A stretch of DNA of 64,000 nucleotides from Nostoc punctiforme NIES-2108 (GCA_003326195.1 LXQE01000125.1:76698-140697), one strand, 5' to 3'. Numbered from the stretch's first letter, positions 46,387-55,245 are shown. Numbers and translations are program-made. Notes: generated by a model not told the origin, from the letters alone.

Positions 46387-48120
46387 CTATACCAGAGCGT
46401 TAGCTTTGAACTCATTCCAATCATTGTTTATGGTATTTCGGATCAGAGCTACCAACCCCTCGGCATCAGTACCGGCCTGGGGAGCTATGGTAAATGATGG
46501 GTTATAGGAGATTTGTTTAGCCCCGGCATTCCCCTTGATTTCCGGTAATGGACTGGTAGAACCCATAGGTTGATTCAGTCCTTCTGAGTCTGTCTTAGCG
46601 GGGTTTAGGATTCCATAGATATCCATACCTGTTTTGAGAGCGCCCCCGATGCCTGGGATGGTTCCTACTGCCTGTTTGATACCGAAGTCAGCTACTTTGT
46701 TTACTACTTTTTCTCCCTGACTACCTGATTGAATACCGAGAGCGCTTTTAACCTTATTGACCGGGTTAATGGAGTCCATAAAACCCATGATGCTATCTGT
46801 AATGAACTTAAACGCCCCTCTAACGCTTTCTACGACCTCATAGGCTAGATTAGATATTCCCCCGGCGATAATACTCACAGGTACGGTTATAGCGGCTTTG
46901 AACAATACTCTGGCTACCGTGCCCCAGTCTATCTGCCATATACCGCGCCAAATAGCAAAACCAAGTCTGGATAAACCTGTACCAACCTTCATCCAGTCCA
47001 TACTGTCTATGATTTTCTCAAGACCTTGAAAGGTTCCATTGAATGCGTTTTTAATACCGTCAACAAAACCATTGAAAACCCCATCCATACTTAGGATATT
47101 TTCGCCTTGAAGTAGTCCATTAAATCCATTAGTCAGGTCTGTAAACCAGTCAGTAATACCGATGAACCCAGCCATAAAAGTATCGCTATTAAAGCCCAAT
47201 GAGTTAACAAAGGGCATAACAGTTTGACCTAAACTACCAAGGGTTAACATGAGGCCCTGAACACCATCTAGCCCGGTTCTGTTACCCATAGATGGAATGG
47301 CTTTAAGGAACCCAAATAAACCAGTATCCTGATTAAAGATGTTGGTTTTCATGATCTGAACCATTGAGTCTACTGTCCCATCAAAGCTGGCTAGGGTTTC
47401 CTGGGTAATCGCTTTTTTCCTAGCAGCATCTAATATCTCAAATCTGGTCTGAGTTGACAGTTCCTTAAACTCTTTACCGCCAGCTAAGAGTTTATGTTGC
47501 TTTAGGATTTCCTCTCTTAAGGCAGGGTTTCTAGCGAATATTTCAACATTAAAAGCCTCAGCAAGGGTACTACCGCCTGATAACAACTTGTTAAGGGTAT
47601 TACCGCCCATTGTTGAGTCAGCGCCTCTAATAGACCCTAGAACGCCATAGCCTTCCGTCATGCCTAAGAGCATGTCTTTGTACTTTTTAGTATCGCCTTT
47701 GGCTAATCCGGCAACAGTAGAGGATAGAGAAGATCCAATGTTGGTAAAGTCTTCAGTCTCCCCAGGCAACGCCGCTGCCATTTTAACAATCTCCATTCGG
47801 GTATCGCGTACAAGGTCTTTAGCTTTGGCAAAACTAACACCCAGTTTACCTGCCAAGTCCCCAGCTTCGGCTAGTCCCAATGTTTGGGTCTTAGCTGCTT
47901 GACCTATTGACCCTATAGCGTTTTGAATACCTGACGATACCATATTAAGCGCAGCCATAACGCCATTAGAGCCTAAGTTCCCTAACAGGCTACCCATTAA
48001 CCCATTTTGCATTCCTGGGACGCTCCCAATACCTGCAATATTGTTTTTTAGGTTAGCTATCTGAGGACTGATTAAATCAGTTGCAGTCAGCCGTACATTG
48101 ACCTCATTACCTCTAGACAT
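46387..48120 (-). CDS. Orphan tape-measure-like protein
   Basis: A 577-residue protein rich in Gly, Ala and Ile helices. It starts VNVRLTATDLISPQIANLKN, as many tail tape-measure proteins do, has long hydrophobic helices at about 375-440 (VLFKAAITVPVSIIAGG), and ends with a PSFTIAPQAGTDAEGLVALI segment followed by a short acidic tail, also typical of that family. Tape-measure proteins set phage tail length and help DNA entry. No other tail gene is present, so it could divert or alter tails of a helper phage, or have a new role. Its start overlaps the end of an RHH gene by eight bases, so the two are translationally coupled. Confidence 0.75.
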   Translation of the reverse strand: MSRGNEVNVRLTATDLISPQIANLKNNIAGIGSVPGMQNGLMGSLLGNLGSNGVMAALNMVSSGIQNAIGSIGQAAKTQTLGLAEAGDLAGKLGVSFAKAKDLVRDTRMEIVKMAAALPGETEDFTNIGSSLSSTVAGLAKGDTKKYKDMLLGMTEGYGVLGSIRGADSTMGGNTLNKLLSGGSTLAEAFNVEIFARNPALREEILKQHKLLAGGKEFKELSTQTRFEILDAARKKAITQETLASFDGTVDSMVQIMKTNIFNQDTGLFGFLKAIPSMGNRTGLDGVQGLMLTLGSLGQTVMPFVNSLGFNSDTFMAGFIGITDWFTDLTNGFNGLLQGENILSMDGVFNGFVDGIKNAFNGTFQGLEKIIDSMDWMKVGTGLSRLGFAIWRGIWQIDWGTVARVLFKAAITVPVSIIAGGISNLAYEVVESVRGAFKFITDSIMGFMDSINPVNKVKSALGIQSGSQGEKVVNKVADFGIKQAVGTIPGIGGALKTGMDIYGILNPAKTDSEGLNQPMGSTSPLPEIKGNAGAKQISYNPSFTIAPQAGTDAEGLVALIRNTINNDWNEFKANALV

Positions 48121-48298
48121 TATCTTGACCTCCCATTACTTCCATAGCTACCGGGGCTAACTGTATTCTGATGAACTCGGATACTGTCAGACCAAAGCGA
48201 TCGGCGTGCCATCTCAACGCTTCGGACTCTGCCTCAGTCATCCTGAAAGTTGTCTTAACCTCCCTCTGTTCCCCAGAGGGCAACTTTTGTCTACCCAT
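48113..48298 (-). CDS. Ribbon-helix-helix protein (MobC/relaxosome- or CopG-like)
   Basis: A 61-residue protein: a basic start (KLPSGEQREVKTTFRMTEAE), a ribbon strand, and the helices SEALRWHADRFGLTVSEFIR. The TFRMTEAESEAL start is like RHH DNA-binding proteins with MobC-like wording. It lies immediately upstream of, and overlaps, the tape-measure-like gene on the minus strand, so it is probably its regulator or partner. Confidence 0.75.
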   Translation of the reverse strand: MGRQKLPSGEQREVKTTFRMTEAESEALRWHADRFGLTVSEFIRIQLAPVAMEVMGGQDNV

Positions 48299-48454
48299 GA
48301 TTAACCTTATATTTGTCCGACATAAATATAGTTAGTCAATCTAGGGTTACTTAAGTAGTACGATCAGCAAAAGACACCTAAAAATCTTTAAGATTACTGG
48401 TGTAGTCATAGACTAAATAGGCTACTATGAATGTATTGAGTTCAGAAAGGGTAA

Positions 48455-48607
48455 ATGAAGCACATAACTGTTAGGCTGACAGAGGAAGAATATCAGAGGT
48501 TATTAGAAGCCCAGTTGGCATACAGTAACGCCCAAGGTCAGACGATCTCACTCAACGCATATATCAAAGCAAAGATCCTTCCAACTGCTAACCCATCCGA
48601 ACAGTAA
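48455..48607 (+). CDS. Small ribbon-helix-helix-like protein
   Basis: A 50-residue frame: MKHITVRLTEEEYQRLLEAQ, then LAYSNAQGQTISLNAYIKAK. The strand ITVRL, then two helices with a turn, is the RHH pattern. An AGAAAGG ribosome site lies 9 bases before the ATG. It is divergent from the RHH/tape-measure pair. Confidence 0.65.
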   Translation: MKHITVRLTEEEYQRLLEAQLAYSNAQGQTISLNAYIKAKILPTANPSEQ

Positions 48608-48695
48608 GTTTTGCCCTCCAAAACAAATGCCAGAGGCAGTTAATGGCTACCCCTGGCAATCAAACAAATATTCAAATCTTAGGAACTATCTTATC

Positions 48696-49007
48696 ATGTC
48701 TAACTTAACAGTACAAGCACAAATCGACGCTTCTTCGGTCAACCTGTCTGAGTCAGGGGTCATTGAGAAAATCGACTCATCTAACAGATATTTCATCCCC
48801 GTAGTTTGGAAGCAAGTAGAGAGAATCTTGGCTATTATGGAGCAAGTGGGCGTAGAGTGGAACGGAACCGTCAATATGCTTGATAGCTTCTTCGACACCT
48901 ACAAGAAGGATTATGATGATTTAATCTCGGCTTGGTGGGCTTTAACCCCTAAGAAGATTACTAATCGGAATCGCGATAGTTTATCTTATATTCCCTATGT
49001 TGACTAA
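48696..49007 (+). CDS. Hypothetical protein
   Basis: A 103-residue frame. The ATG at 48696 is preferred over 48627 because AGGAAC lies in good ribosome-site distance. It has no recognised domain; it is helical with many aromatic residues (FIPVVWKQVERILAIMEQVG and DFDTYKKDYDDL-like SFFDTYKKDYDDL). Unknown function; lies behind the small RHH gene on the same strand. Confidence 0.55.
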   Translation: MSNLTVQAQIDASSVNLSESGVIEKIDSSNRYFIPVVWKQVERILAIMEQVGVEWNGTVNMLDSFFDTYKKDYDDLISAWWALTPKKITNRNRDSLSYIPYVD

Positions 49008-49025
49008 GACTAACGTAGCCTTAAG

Positions 49026-49430
49026 TTAATGAAACTGATTGTATACGATGTAGCAGACAGACTTAAGTAGGTTTTTACTGGCTTGGCTGTCTGCTACTAC
49101 GCTTATGGAGCCTCTGATCGTCTCAGAGTGCCAGCCTGGGACTTTCATGGTATCTTTAGTACCCTTAACTGGATGTGACAGAACATTACCACCATTACAG
49201 AAAGATGTGTAGGCTTTTACCTCTCTGTAGCCCCTGGCATCCTCTACGGCATAAATGAATGATGTCCACCCCTCCATACCATCATCCTCAGAGTTAGGAG
49301 GGTAGTTAGTTAACGCATACAGTTTAGCCCCCTCGTTAGTTACCCCTACTAGGATGCTTCGGGCTACCACAGGGGGACTAGCTAAGACTAACGATAGTCC
49401 TAACAATCCTGAAAATATCTTGGTTAGCAT
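49026..49430 (-). CDS. Secreted small protein, function unknown
   Basis: A 134-residue protein with a clear signal peptide (MLTKIFSGLLGLSLVLASPP, cut near VVARS). The mature part contains two cysteines (CNGG, SVC) and YAVEDARGYREVKAYTSF. It resembles small secreted proteins of cyanobacterial genomes but no family is recognised. A secreted protein in a mobile element could act at the cell surface, for example in superinfection exclusion; this is speculation. Confidence 0.6.
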   Translation of the reverse strand: MLTKIFSGLLGLSLVLASPPVVARSILVGVTNEGAKLYALTNYPPNSEDDGMEGWTSFIYAVEDARGYREVKAYTSFCNGGNVLSHPVKGTKDTMKVPGWHSETIRGSISVVADSQASKNLLKSVCYIVYNQFH

Positions 49431-50007
49431 AACATTTTAAGTATTTGCAGTCACTATCATAACACTAGTACTTAATATGGCTATATTGGCTACTAGTTAT
49501 TACATTGTGTGGCTAAGGTGGTCAGCGTAGTTGGTAACAGCCCAAGGGTTATCACAGAACGTTATGCCAGGGTCAGTTGGCGACACCAAAAGGTTTTATT
49601 TGGGCATAAGGGTAACTGGCTTGCGCTGGGGCGATGTGGTTATTAGCTGTCTGTCTTAGTATCTTTAGAACTTTCCTTAAAAGAGACAAGAGTTACTAAG
49701 ACAAGCCAATATGCCCCGGTGCGCTTATGCTCCCCTGCGATCGCTGGAAACCCTTAGAGTCCTTTAGGCACTCGGCTGGCGCTAGCGATGATGCTTTATG
49801 GTTTCCTATTAGAGTCTTAGTATTCTCATTAGTCTGACAGAAGAGATTTCAGATTTCCAAGGGTAGTATAAGCCAGCCTAAAATACCAAATCACCTCAAA
49901 ATGGGTTAACCCTATGTGCCAGTTTCTACTAAATATGTGCCAGTTAGATACTGACATTGATACTACTCTAGGTTACAATAGGAGTATACCAGGAAATAAA
50001 AATAACA
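49431..50007. other. Gene-less regulatory stretch
   Basis: About 580 bases without a gene. It holds one HIP1 octamer, a GGCTGGCGC copy (49772-49780) related by inversion to GCGCCAGCC units at 52666 and 56048, two TATGTGCCAGTT direct repeats (near 49914 and 49934) and the promoter at 49951-49979. Confidence 0.55.
49951..49979 (+). promoter_or_regulatory. Likely promoter of the RHH gene at 50008
   Basis: CTGACA (49951-49956) and TACAAT (49974-49979) are separated by exactly 17 bases. Each differs from the sigma-70 consensus by one base. The start codon follows 28 bases later. Confidence 0.65.
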
Positions 50008-50187
50008 ATGGCTGACCAGAGAACCACCCGCAAAGTTAAGTTACAAGTCTGGTTAACTGAACAAGAGCATGAACTACTACAGCAAGCTGCTACCACAACG
50101 GGGCAGGGAATGTCTAGTTATGTCCGGTCTACTGTACTCAAGGCAATCAAGGCAGATTTAGGGGTAACAGTAAAACCAGAAGTATAA
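50008..50187 (+). CDS. Small ribbon-helix-helix-like protein
   Basis: A 59-residue frame: RKVKLQVWLTEQEHELLQQA, then MSSYVRSTVLKAI. Strand KLQVWL plus two helices is the RHH pattern. It has the promoter at 49951-49979 and an AGGAAAT ribosome site. It lies 145 bases before another small RHH gene and 0.4 kb before the helicase gene. Confidence 0.7.
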   Translation: MADQRTTRKVKLQVWLTEQEHELLQQAATTTGQGMSSYVRSTVLKAIKADLGVTVKPEV

Positions 50188-50331
50188 ATACTTATTCCTA
50201 AAGACATAGATTCAGATATCTTTAGGATTCCTTAAGGTTTACAGGATTACCCAGAGGCTAGAACCCTGATTCTACTGTTAACTATTTCATCTTGACACTC
50301 TACAAGTAAGCAACACAAAGGGGATACCAAG

Positions 50332-50490
50332 ATGAAAAGACAAGACAGCCAACAAACACTCAGGTTATCAAGCGATTTAAGAAATCAAGTATTGCAAGTA
50401 TGTGATAAAAACCAGATGACTGCTGCTGAGGTTATTAGAGCCGCATTGGTTATGTATCTAAAAGAACAGCTACCCCAAGACACCAAATAG
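50332..50490 (+). CDS. Small ribbon-helix-helix-like protein
   Basis: A 52-residue frame: QTLRLSSDLRNQVLQVCDKN, then MTAAEVIRAALVMYLKEQ, again the RHH strand-helix-helix pattern. A TTGACA box lies 35 bases upstream without a convincing -10. It is 81 bases before the helicase gene and may be co-transcribed with it or control it. Confidence 0.65.
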   Translation: MKRQDSQQTLRLSSDLRNQVLQVCDKNQMTAAEVIRAALVMYLKEQLPQDTK

Positions 50491-50571
50491 GGCAACCAGT
50501 TAGCAGCTAGTTACCCTAAAGTTCAATATTTAGTTCAAACAAACAGGGCTAATGCCCAAGGATTCAAATAA

Positions 50572-52146
50572 ATGTCTTATACAGATGATAACACACTTTC
50601 AGATACTCAGTCAAGTGATTTGGATCTGGAGGGCTTATTAAGCCAACTTAGGGGGGTTGATATCTTTGCTACTAATGTCAGTGGATCAGCCCACTTTGAT
50701 AATAGAGAATACCGAGATCAAACCAAGGTAATATATGAGGCAAAGTTAGCTATTAACAAAGCTGGTAATAATGCCGGGTATGTCTGGTTTGAAATATTCA
50801 AAGCGGTCTATGCTGGCAGAGTTAAAAGCAATAGCTGGACTGGTGAGTTATTACTTGATGACAAACTCGCAACAGAAGAAGTATTGATAGACAAACTTGA
50901 ACAGTCCCTCAAGATGCTCATGAAGCTGACCCGCGAACAGTTCGATCGCAAGTTTAAAGTATGGATAGAAGGCTGTTCATTTAACCCGGTTCGGGTAGAG
51001 TTGGAGTCCATAGTTAAAACTCAAACAAACAAGTGGATATTTCCCGGTACTGACCCATCAACATTAGACAAAACCGCGCAGTATACAGACAGAAGAAATA
51101 GACCTGTTTTTAACAATACTGAGAGTTTAGAAAAGCTTTGTTCAACTGGCGGGTATCTAGTCACAGAACTTAAGCCGATGCCAGAGTGGGATCAACTAGC
51201 TAGCATATTATTTGGGACTAATGATGCGCTTAGTCAAAAGTTTATAGAGAAATGGTTAGTCTCTGCTGTTGTAAGAGCTATGCAACCAGGATGCCAAGTG
51301 GATTATACTTTAGTCCTGAAGGGCAAACAAGGTGCGGGGAAGTCTACCTTCTTCAGAATATTAGGCGGTGAGTACTTTGTAGACTTGGAAAGCTCTACTG
51401 CTAGCCTAGAAGTTCAAAGACTGATGGACAGATCCTGGGTGGTAGAAATGGGTGAGATTGAAGGCATCACTCGCAAGAAAGAAGTCGAAGAAATAAAAGC
51501 TTTCTTAACCAAGACCAATGATACCTTCCGGGGACTCTATGAAAAGAAGGCATCAGTTCACAAGCGCCATGTAGTTTTTGGCGGTACTTGTAACTCTGAT
51601 GAAATCCTGAAAGATAACACAGGTAGCAGAAGGTTCTGGATTATCGACTTAGGTAACAATAATGTTAACCGGGACTTCTTAGTTGAGAACCGCGATGCCA
51701 TACTAGCAACAGCTTATCTTAAATGGCAACAGGGATTTACTTGGTATCCCGATGCTGATATGTCTGAACAGTCTGAAGATCGGAACAAAGGCTATCAAGA
51801 GGCTAATGAGTGGGATGAAAAGGTTAAGCATTCTCTGGCCCAACTCCAAAGCTATGCTGATCGCAAGAATGACTCTGGTAAGGCCAGAGATGGTCATGTA
51901 TTTATTGATGGTCTAGCCCTTAACTTATCTGCCTTCATGGAGACAAGCCTTTCCCTTCCTGTTGCCACACACAGAAGCTGCAACAAGAAAGTAGCTCAAT
52001 CCCTTGCTGAGTTAGGTTATGCCAAGAAGCGCCTCAACGCAGCCGATGGTAGCAGACCCTGGCTCTATGTAAAAGAAGGGGTTAAAAATCCTCTCACAGT
52101 TGACTCGGCACAACTAGCACAACTAGCCGATTGCTGGAAGAAATAG
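50572..52146 (+). CDS. VapE/VirE-type replication helicase
   Basis: A 524-residue protein with a C-terminal P-loop ATPase of the virulence-associated protein E (VirE) family: Walker A GKQGAGKSTFF (251-261), a Walker-B-like VVEMGEIEGI (290-299), VVFGGTCNSDEIL and the conserved GSRRFWIIDL near 351-360. Residues 1-245 are a separate N-terminal region without recognisable primase motifs. VapE proteins are replication genes of SaPI-type satellites and of prophages. The position just upstream of an iteron-like array strongly suggests an initiator/helicase for autonomous or phage-induced replication of the element. Confidence 0.9.
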   Translation: MSYTDDNTLSDTQSSDLDLEGLLSQLRGVDIFATNVSGSAHFDNREYRDQTKVIYEAKLAINKAGNNAGYVWFEIFKAVYAGRVKSNSWTGELLLDDKLATEEVLIDKLEQSLKMLMKLTREQFDRKFKVWIEGCSFNPVRVELESIVKTQTNKWIFPGTDPSTLDKTAQYTDRRNRPVFNNTESLEKLCSTGGYLVTELKPMPEWDQLASILFGTNDALSQKFIEKWLVSAVVRAMQPGCQVDYTLVLKGKQGAGKSTFFRILGGEYFVDLESSTASLEVQRLMDRSWVVEMGEIEGITRKKEVEEIKAFLTKTNDTFRGLYEKKASVHKRHVVFGGTCNSDEILKDNTGSRRFWIIDLGNNNVNRDFLVENRDAILATAYLKWQQGFTWYPDADMSEQSEDRNKGYQEANEWDEKVKHSLAQLQSYADRKNDSGKARDGHVFIDGLALNLSAFMETSLSLPVATHRSCNKKVAQSLAELGYAKKRLNAADGSRPWLYVKEGVKNPLTVDSAQLAQLADCWKK

Positions 52147-52896
52147 AAGAAGGTCAGGGGTTAACTTAGCTCCCCTTGATTTCTCATAGGACAGCCCTTG
52201 TAGCCTCCAGTGTTACAGGGGTTTTCGATTAGCCCCAATGGCAACCCTTTTGTCCTATCAAATCATCCTTTGTCCTATCAAATGTCTCCTGTCCTATGTC
52301 TGTCCTATCAAATAAAAATATCATAGGACAGCTAGAAAGTTTACAGGGAGCTACTTATAGCCTTTCTGTCCTATGTGTCCTATGTTTTTTATATAAAATA
52401 GTATATAAATAGCCAGCATAAGTATGTTATGTATAAATATATACATAGTACTTACTCTAGGATAAAGTAGGGTATTTATCATAGGACATAGGACAGGAAT
52501 GCTAGAACTCTTACTGGCTAACCGATTCGGCTGTCCTATGAGTTAAAACTGATCGAAAAGACATAGGACAGAACTAGAACTGATAGGACAGAAGCGGGTC
52601 AGCCTAAGACAACCTAAACGCACAAGACACACTAGATTCACTCCAACTACCCAGCGATCGCCTCTGCGCCAGCCAGGTGTCTAAGGTTATAAAAGAGTCC
52701 CACAGAATATATCTGAGATTCTAAGACAATGAATAGTCCACCTAGAAAACTCAAATATCCTCTGTCAGTCTATTGAGAATCCTAAGACTTTAATAGGAAT
52801 CACCCAGCGCTAGCCAGTAACCCATTAGCCCCCCTCTGGTATCCCTTAGATAACCACCGGGGGCTTAAGTTATCCCCTAAATCACTTAGCGATCCC
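52147..52896. promoter_or_regulatory. Likely origin region (gene-less, 750 bases)
   Basis: No gene. It starts right behind the VapE-type gene and holds the 13-octamer array described next, an AT-rich core (52385-52455), one HIP1 site at 52653, and at 52666-52686 GCGCCAGCCAGGTGTCTAAG, which recurs with one extra base at 56048-56069. Confidence 0.75.
52186..52590. repeat. Iteron-like array: 13 copies of TGTCCTAT/ATAGGACA
   Basis: TGTCCTAT on the plus strand at 52251, 52271, 52290, 52301, 52367, 52376 and 52532; ATAGGACA (same motif, other strand) at 52186, 52323, 52481, 52488, 52563 and 52583. All are exact. Nine lie left or right of the AT-rich core (TTTTTATATAAAATAGTATA and TATAAATATATACATAGTA). 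By chance an octamer would appear in such a stretch about 0.01 times. One further copy lies at 56142, beside attR. Arrangement resembles SaPI-type replication origins located 3' of the initiator gene. Confidence 0.88.
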
Positions 52897-53418
52897 TTAA
52901 TCAACATCACAGGCATTTAATAACCCTGCATTATGGCTTTCCTGTACTGCTTTTGCAAAAGCAGAGGTTCCAATAGCAGCAAACCTAAAGTGATTTAGTG
53001 ATGAGGCTAGCTCTTTTAAGCCTTCTGGGGGTAATACCTTCGCTAGTTCTATATAGTTATAACCTCTGAAGCCAGAACTAGGCCACCAAAGGATACCAAA
53101 GGGGGTTTTATCAAATGTATCGACAACCTCTTGATTATCTGTAAATAAAATGTAGTTTAGCTTCCCATCTGTACCCTTATACTGAAATACCCAAGCGCCT
53201 AAAGCTAACCCCAAGTTATATACCTTACATTGGGTTCTATCAAAGGGTTCATCAGCCCCATCATCATCGGATGGATCATTGACCTGGGCTTGCTCCTCTA
53301 TCCTGGGTCGATCTGTTCTATGTGTACTTGTTTGAAGCAACAGATATAAAAGACATAATCCGATGAGAACTAACCGCTTAGGGTGCTTCTCAAAAAGTTC
53401 TCTGTATTTATCTAACAC
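52897..53418 (-). CDS. Single-pass membrane protein, function unknown
   Basis: A 173-residue protein with a hydrophobic segment at about 16-29 (LVLIGLCLLYLLLQ) and an acidic linker (DPSDDDGADEPFD). The C-terminal domain has an aromatic-rich core (LGLALGAWVFQYKGTDGKLN, GILWWPSSGFRGYNYI). The short N-terminal tail is cytoplasmic by the basic KHPKR before the helix. No family recognised. Its stop is in the origin-flanking region. Confidence 0.6.
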   Translation of the reverse strand: MLDKYRELFEKHPKRLVLIGLCLLYLLLQTSTHRTDRPRIEEQAQVNDPSDDDGADEPFDRTQCKVYNLGLALGAWVFQYKGTDGKLNYILFTDNQEVVDTFDKTPFGILWWPSSGFRGYNYIELAKVLPPEGLKELASSLNHFRFAAIGTSAFAKAVQESHNAGLLNACDVD

Positions 53419-53565
53419 TAAACTTAATGGTATCTAATATTACTTGTCTCAGTCTATTCTGGTAAATAACTGAGGTCAAGGATACCAATCATCTAGGCTA
53501 ACCACTAGAGTCATTCATGGAATACCCGGACAATAAAGCTACACTAGTATTAACAATAACTCATT

Positions 53566-53586
53566 AGCCCTACGGGGCTTTTTTAT
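53566..53586 (+). terminator. Terminator-like hairpin just before a start codon
   Basis: AGCCC (53566-53570), TACG loop, GGGCT (53575-53579), then a run of seven T. It looks like a Rho-independent terminator on the plus strand but no plus-strand gene ends here. The ATG of the next gene follows seven bases after the T-run, so it could end a small RNA or attenuate that gene. Confidence 0.6.
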
Positions 53587-53592
53587 TACCCT

Positions 53593-53886
53593 ATGAAAGA
53601 CAAGCTGTTAACTGCTGTCTTATTCGCCTTTGCAATCACGGGGGCTTCCTGGACACTCCTAGAGCCACTTAGGCAGCCTAAGCTAGTATCGGTATCCGCA
53701 GCAGTTCAAGGGCAGCCTAGCTTTAAATATAAGCAGTATGGTTACATCTGGACAGCGATCGCCGATTGTAATAACCCTGGCTGGACTATCAGAACTGGTG
53801 AGAATGATTACCAATACCAAGGGGCTAATGATGCGGCTAGGGTAGCCATAGTCAATCAGGTGTGTACTAATGAGGATGATGATTAA
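53593..53886 (+). CDS. Secreted small protein, function unknown
   Basis: A 97-residue frame starting MKDKLLTAVLFAFAITGASW, a signal peptide or membrane anchor, followed by a short mature part with two cysteines (AIADCNNPGW and NQVCTNEDD). No family recognised. It is preceded by the terminator-like hairpin. Its single HIP1 octamer is at 53756. Confidence 0.6.
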   Translation: MKDKLLTAVLFAFAITGASWTLLEPLRQPKLVSVSAAVQGQPSFKYKQYGYIWTAIADCNNPGWTIRTGENDYQYQGANDAARVAIVNQVCTNEDDD

Positions 53887-53973
53887 CGTATCGCAACAAT
53901 CACCCCATAAGAAAAACCCGGTAAGTATAAAATACTCATCGAGGCTAAACTATGTCCCTAATATGCTGCTACC

Positions 53974-54141
53974 CTAATATTTAGCTGTGTTATGTCCCTG
54001 GGCCTTTAGAAAGGTTATCCGGGTTTCTAATAGCTTAAATGCAGCAGCGCACAAGGCATCAACTGTCATCCCTTGTTTGGTAGCTTCGGCATTCAAGAGA
54101 GCTAATGTTTGAGTATTTACGCTGATAGTCAAATATTCCAT
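53974..54141 (-). CDS. Small ribbon-helix-helix-like protein
   Basis: A 55-residue frame: MEYLTISVNTQTLALLNAEA, then TKQGMTVDALCAAAFKLLET. The strand YLTISV and two helices fit the RHH pattern. It lies 68 bases downstream of the helical gene at 54209 on the same strand and may be co-transcribed with it. Confidence 0.6.
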   Translation of the reverse strand: MEYLTISVNTQTLALLNAEATKQGMTVDALCAAAFKLLETRITFLKAQGHNTAKY

Positions 54142-54208
54142 GATAATATCCTCATTTTGTTAATAGAATAAACAGTCATAGAGTCATCCCTATGACTTAC
54201 TGAACGCT

Positions 54209-54865
54209 TTAGAAACCGCCTGTTATGCCTTCGATGATAAACAGGTCATCAGAAGTCAGACTGTCCATATTTGGGATTTCAATGGCATTTTTAGACTGTT
54301 CAACCAATCTTTTAATCAGGTTAACTTCAGTCTGCCAAGTATCTCGGAATGGGGCTGCTGCTAGCTTAGAATCATCCTCATACAAGTCTTGCAACAGGTA
54401 TTCCAGCCAGACAATATTGTTATCAAAAGGGTCAAAGTCAGCTAGTAAAGAAACCAGAGCTTCATGGAGTTCTCTACAGTTCTTATAGGTCTGACCACGC
54501 CAGATTAACCCGCCGTTCCCGCAGCGCGCTGTTGTACTTTCTACTCCGGTCTGAGGATGGGTAATCAGTTGAATAGCCAAACTTAAGTATTCAGCAACTA
54601 AAGCATTATCGCCATATTCCTTTCTGTAGTTGGTCAGATAGATATTGACTTGGGAGGATGTTAGATTACCAAACCTTAAAGCTGTTGATATGAACTGTCT
54701 TAAGAACTTCATAGTTGCTTGTCTGGAAATAACTTTAGCCCTTGCCTCATCATCTACCTTCTTTTTCTCAGCTAATATTTCCCCAGTAATCCGCGCTGTA
54801 TCAGCATTCAACCGAGCCAGGTTAGCTTCACGCTCTTGAGTTGCATTTTGATAATATCCAGCCAT
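54209..54865 (-). CDS. Helical protein, function unknown
   Basis: A 218-residue protein. Residues 5-45 form a charged coiled coil (QEREANLARLNADTARITGE). The rest is helical with an aromatic strip (FDPFDNNIVWLEYLLQDLYE) and two cysteines (ARCGNGG, NCREL). No enzyme motif or signal peptide is seen. No family recognised. Divergent to the three-gene operon at 54994. Confidence 0.6.
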   Translation of the reverse strand: MAGYYQNATQEREANLARLNADTARITGEILAEKKKVDDEARAKVISRQATMKFLRQFISTALRFGNLTSSQVNIYLTNYRKEYGDNALVAEYLSLAIQLITHPQTGVESTTARCGNGGLIWRGQTYKNCRELHEALVSLLADFDPFDNNIVWLEYLLQDLYEDDSKLAAAPFRDTWQTEVNLIKRLVEQSKNAIEIPNMDSLTSDDLFIIEGITGGF

Positions 54866-54993
54866 TTTTTAATCCTTGGTTTATTTGTCCATCTACTAAT
54901 AAACTGTCAAGCAAAATAGTTGGTTTGACCCTTTTGAAACTTTGAAACCTATAAAACTGCTTGACAAAGTAGGGTTAAATACAGTTAAAAACC

Positions 54994-55245
54994 ATGAAAG
55001 TTAAACAGTTGGCAATAAGGTTAGACCAGGGTACTTATGACTGGTTAGCTGATCAAGCTATAAAATCCCAGAAAACAATGTCTGATGTAGCCCGCGGTAT
55101 CTTTGAAGCTAATCAGATGACAGAGGGTACTAGACGCGCCTATGGGGAATGTTTAGAGTATTTGGCATCAGTAGACTCCAATGATTTCTTAGTAGGTCTA
55201 GACGCGCTTGTAGAGGCTATTAAGGAGGTCAAGACCAATGGTTAG
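54994..55245 (+). CDS. Ribbon-helix-helix-like protein
   Basis: An 83-residue protein. The N-terminus is RHH-like (MKVKQLAIRLDQGTYDWLAD, then MSDVARGIFEANQ) and a helical tail follows. It is the first gene of a plus-strand trio whose frames overlap by eight bases each, so the three are translationally coupled. Confidence 0.65.
   Translation: MKVKQLAIRLDQGTYDWLADQAIKSQKTMSDVARGIFEANQMTEGTRRAYGECLEYLASVDSNDFLVGLDALVEAIKEVKTNG

Noticed and set aside
52186..52590. CRISPR array
   Set aside because: The octamers occur in both orientations with irregular spacing and no long repeat-spacer pattern; no cas genes are seen.
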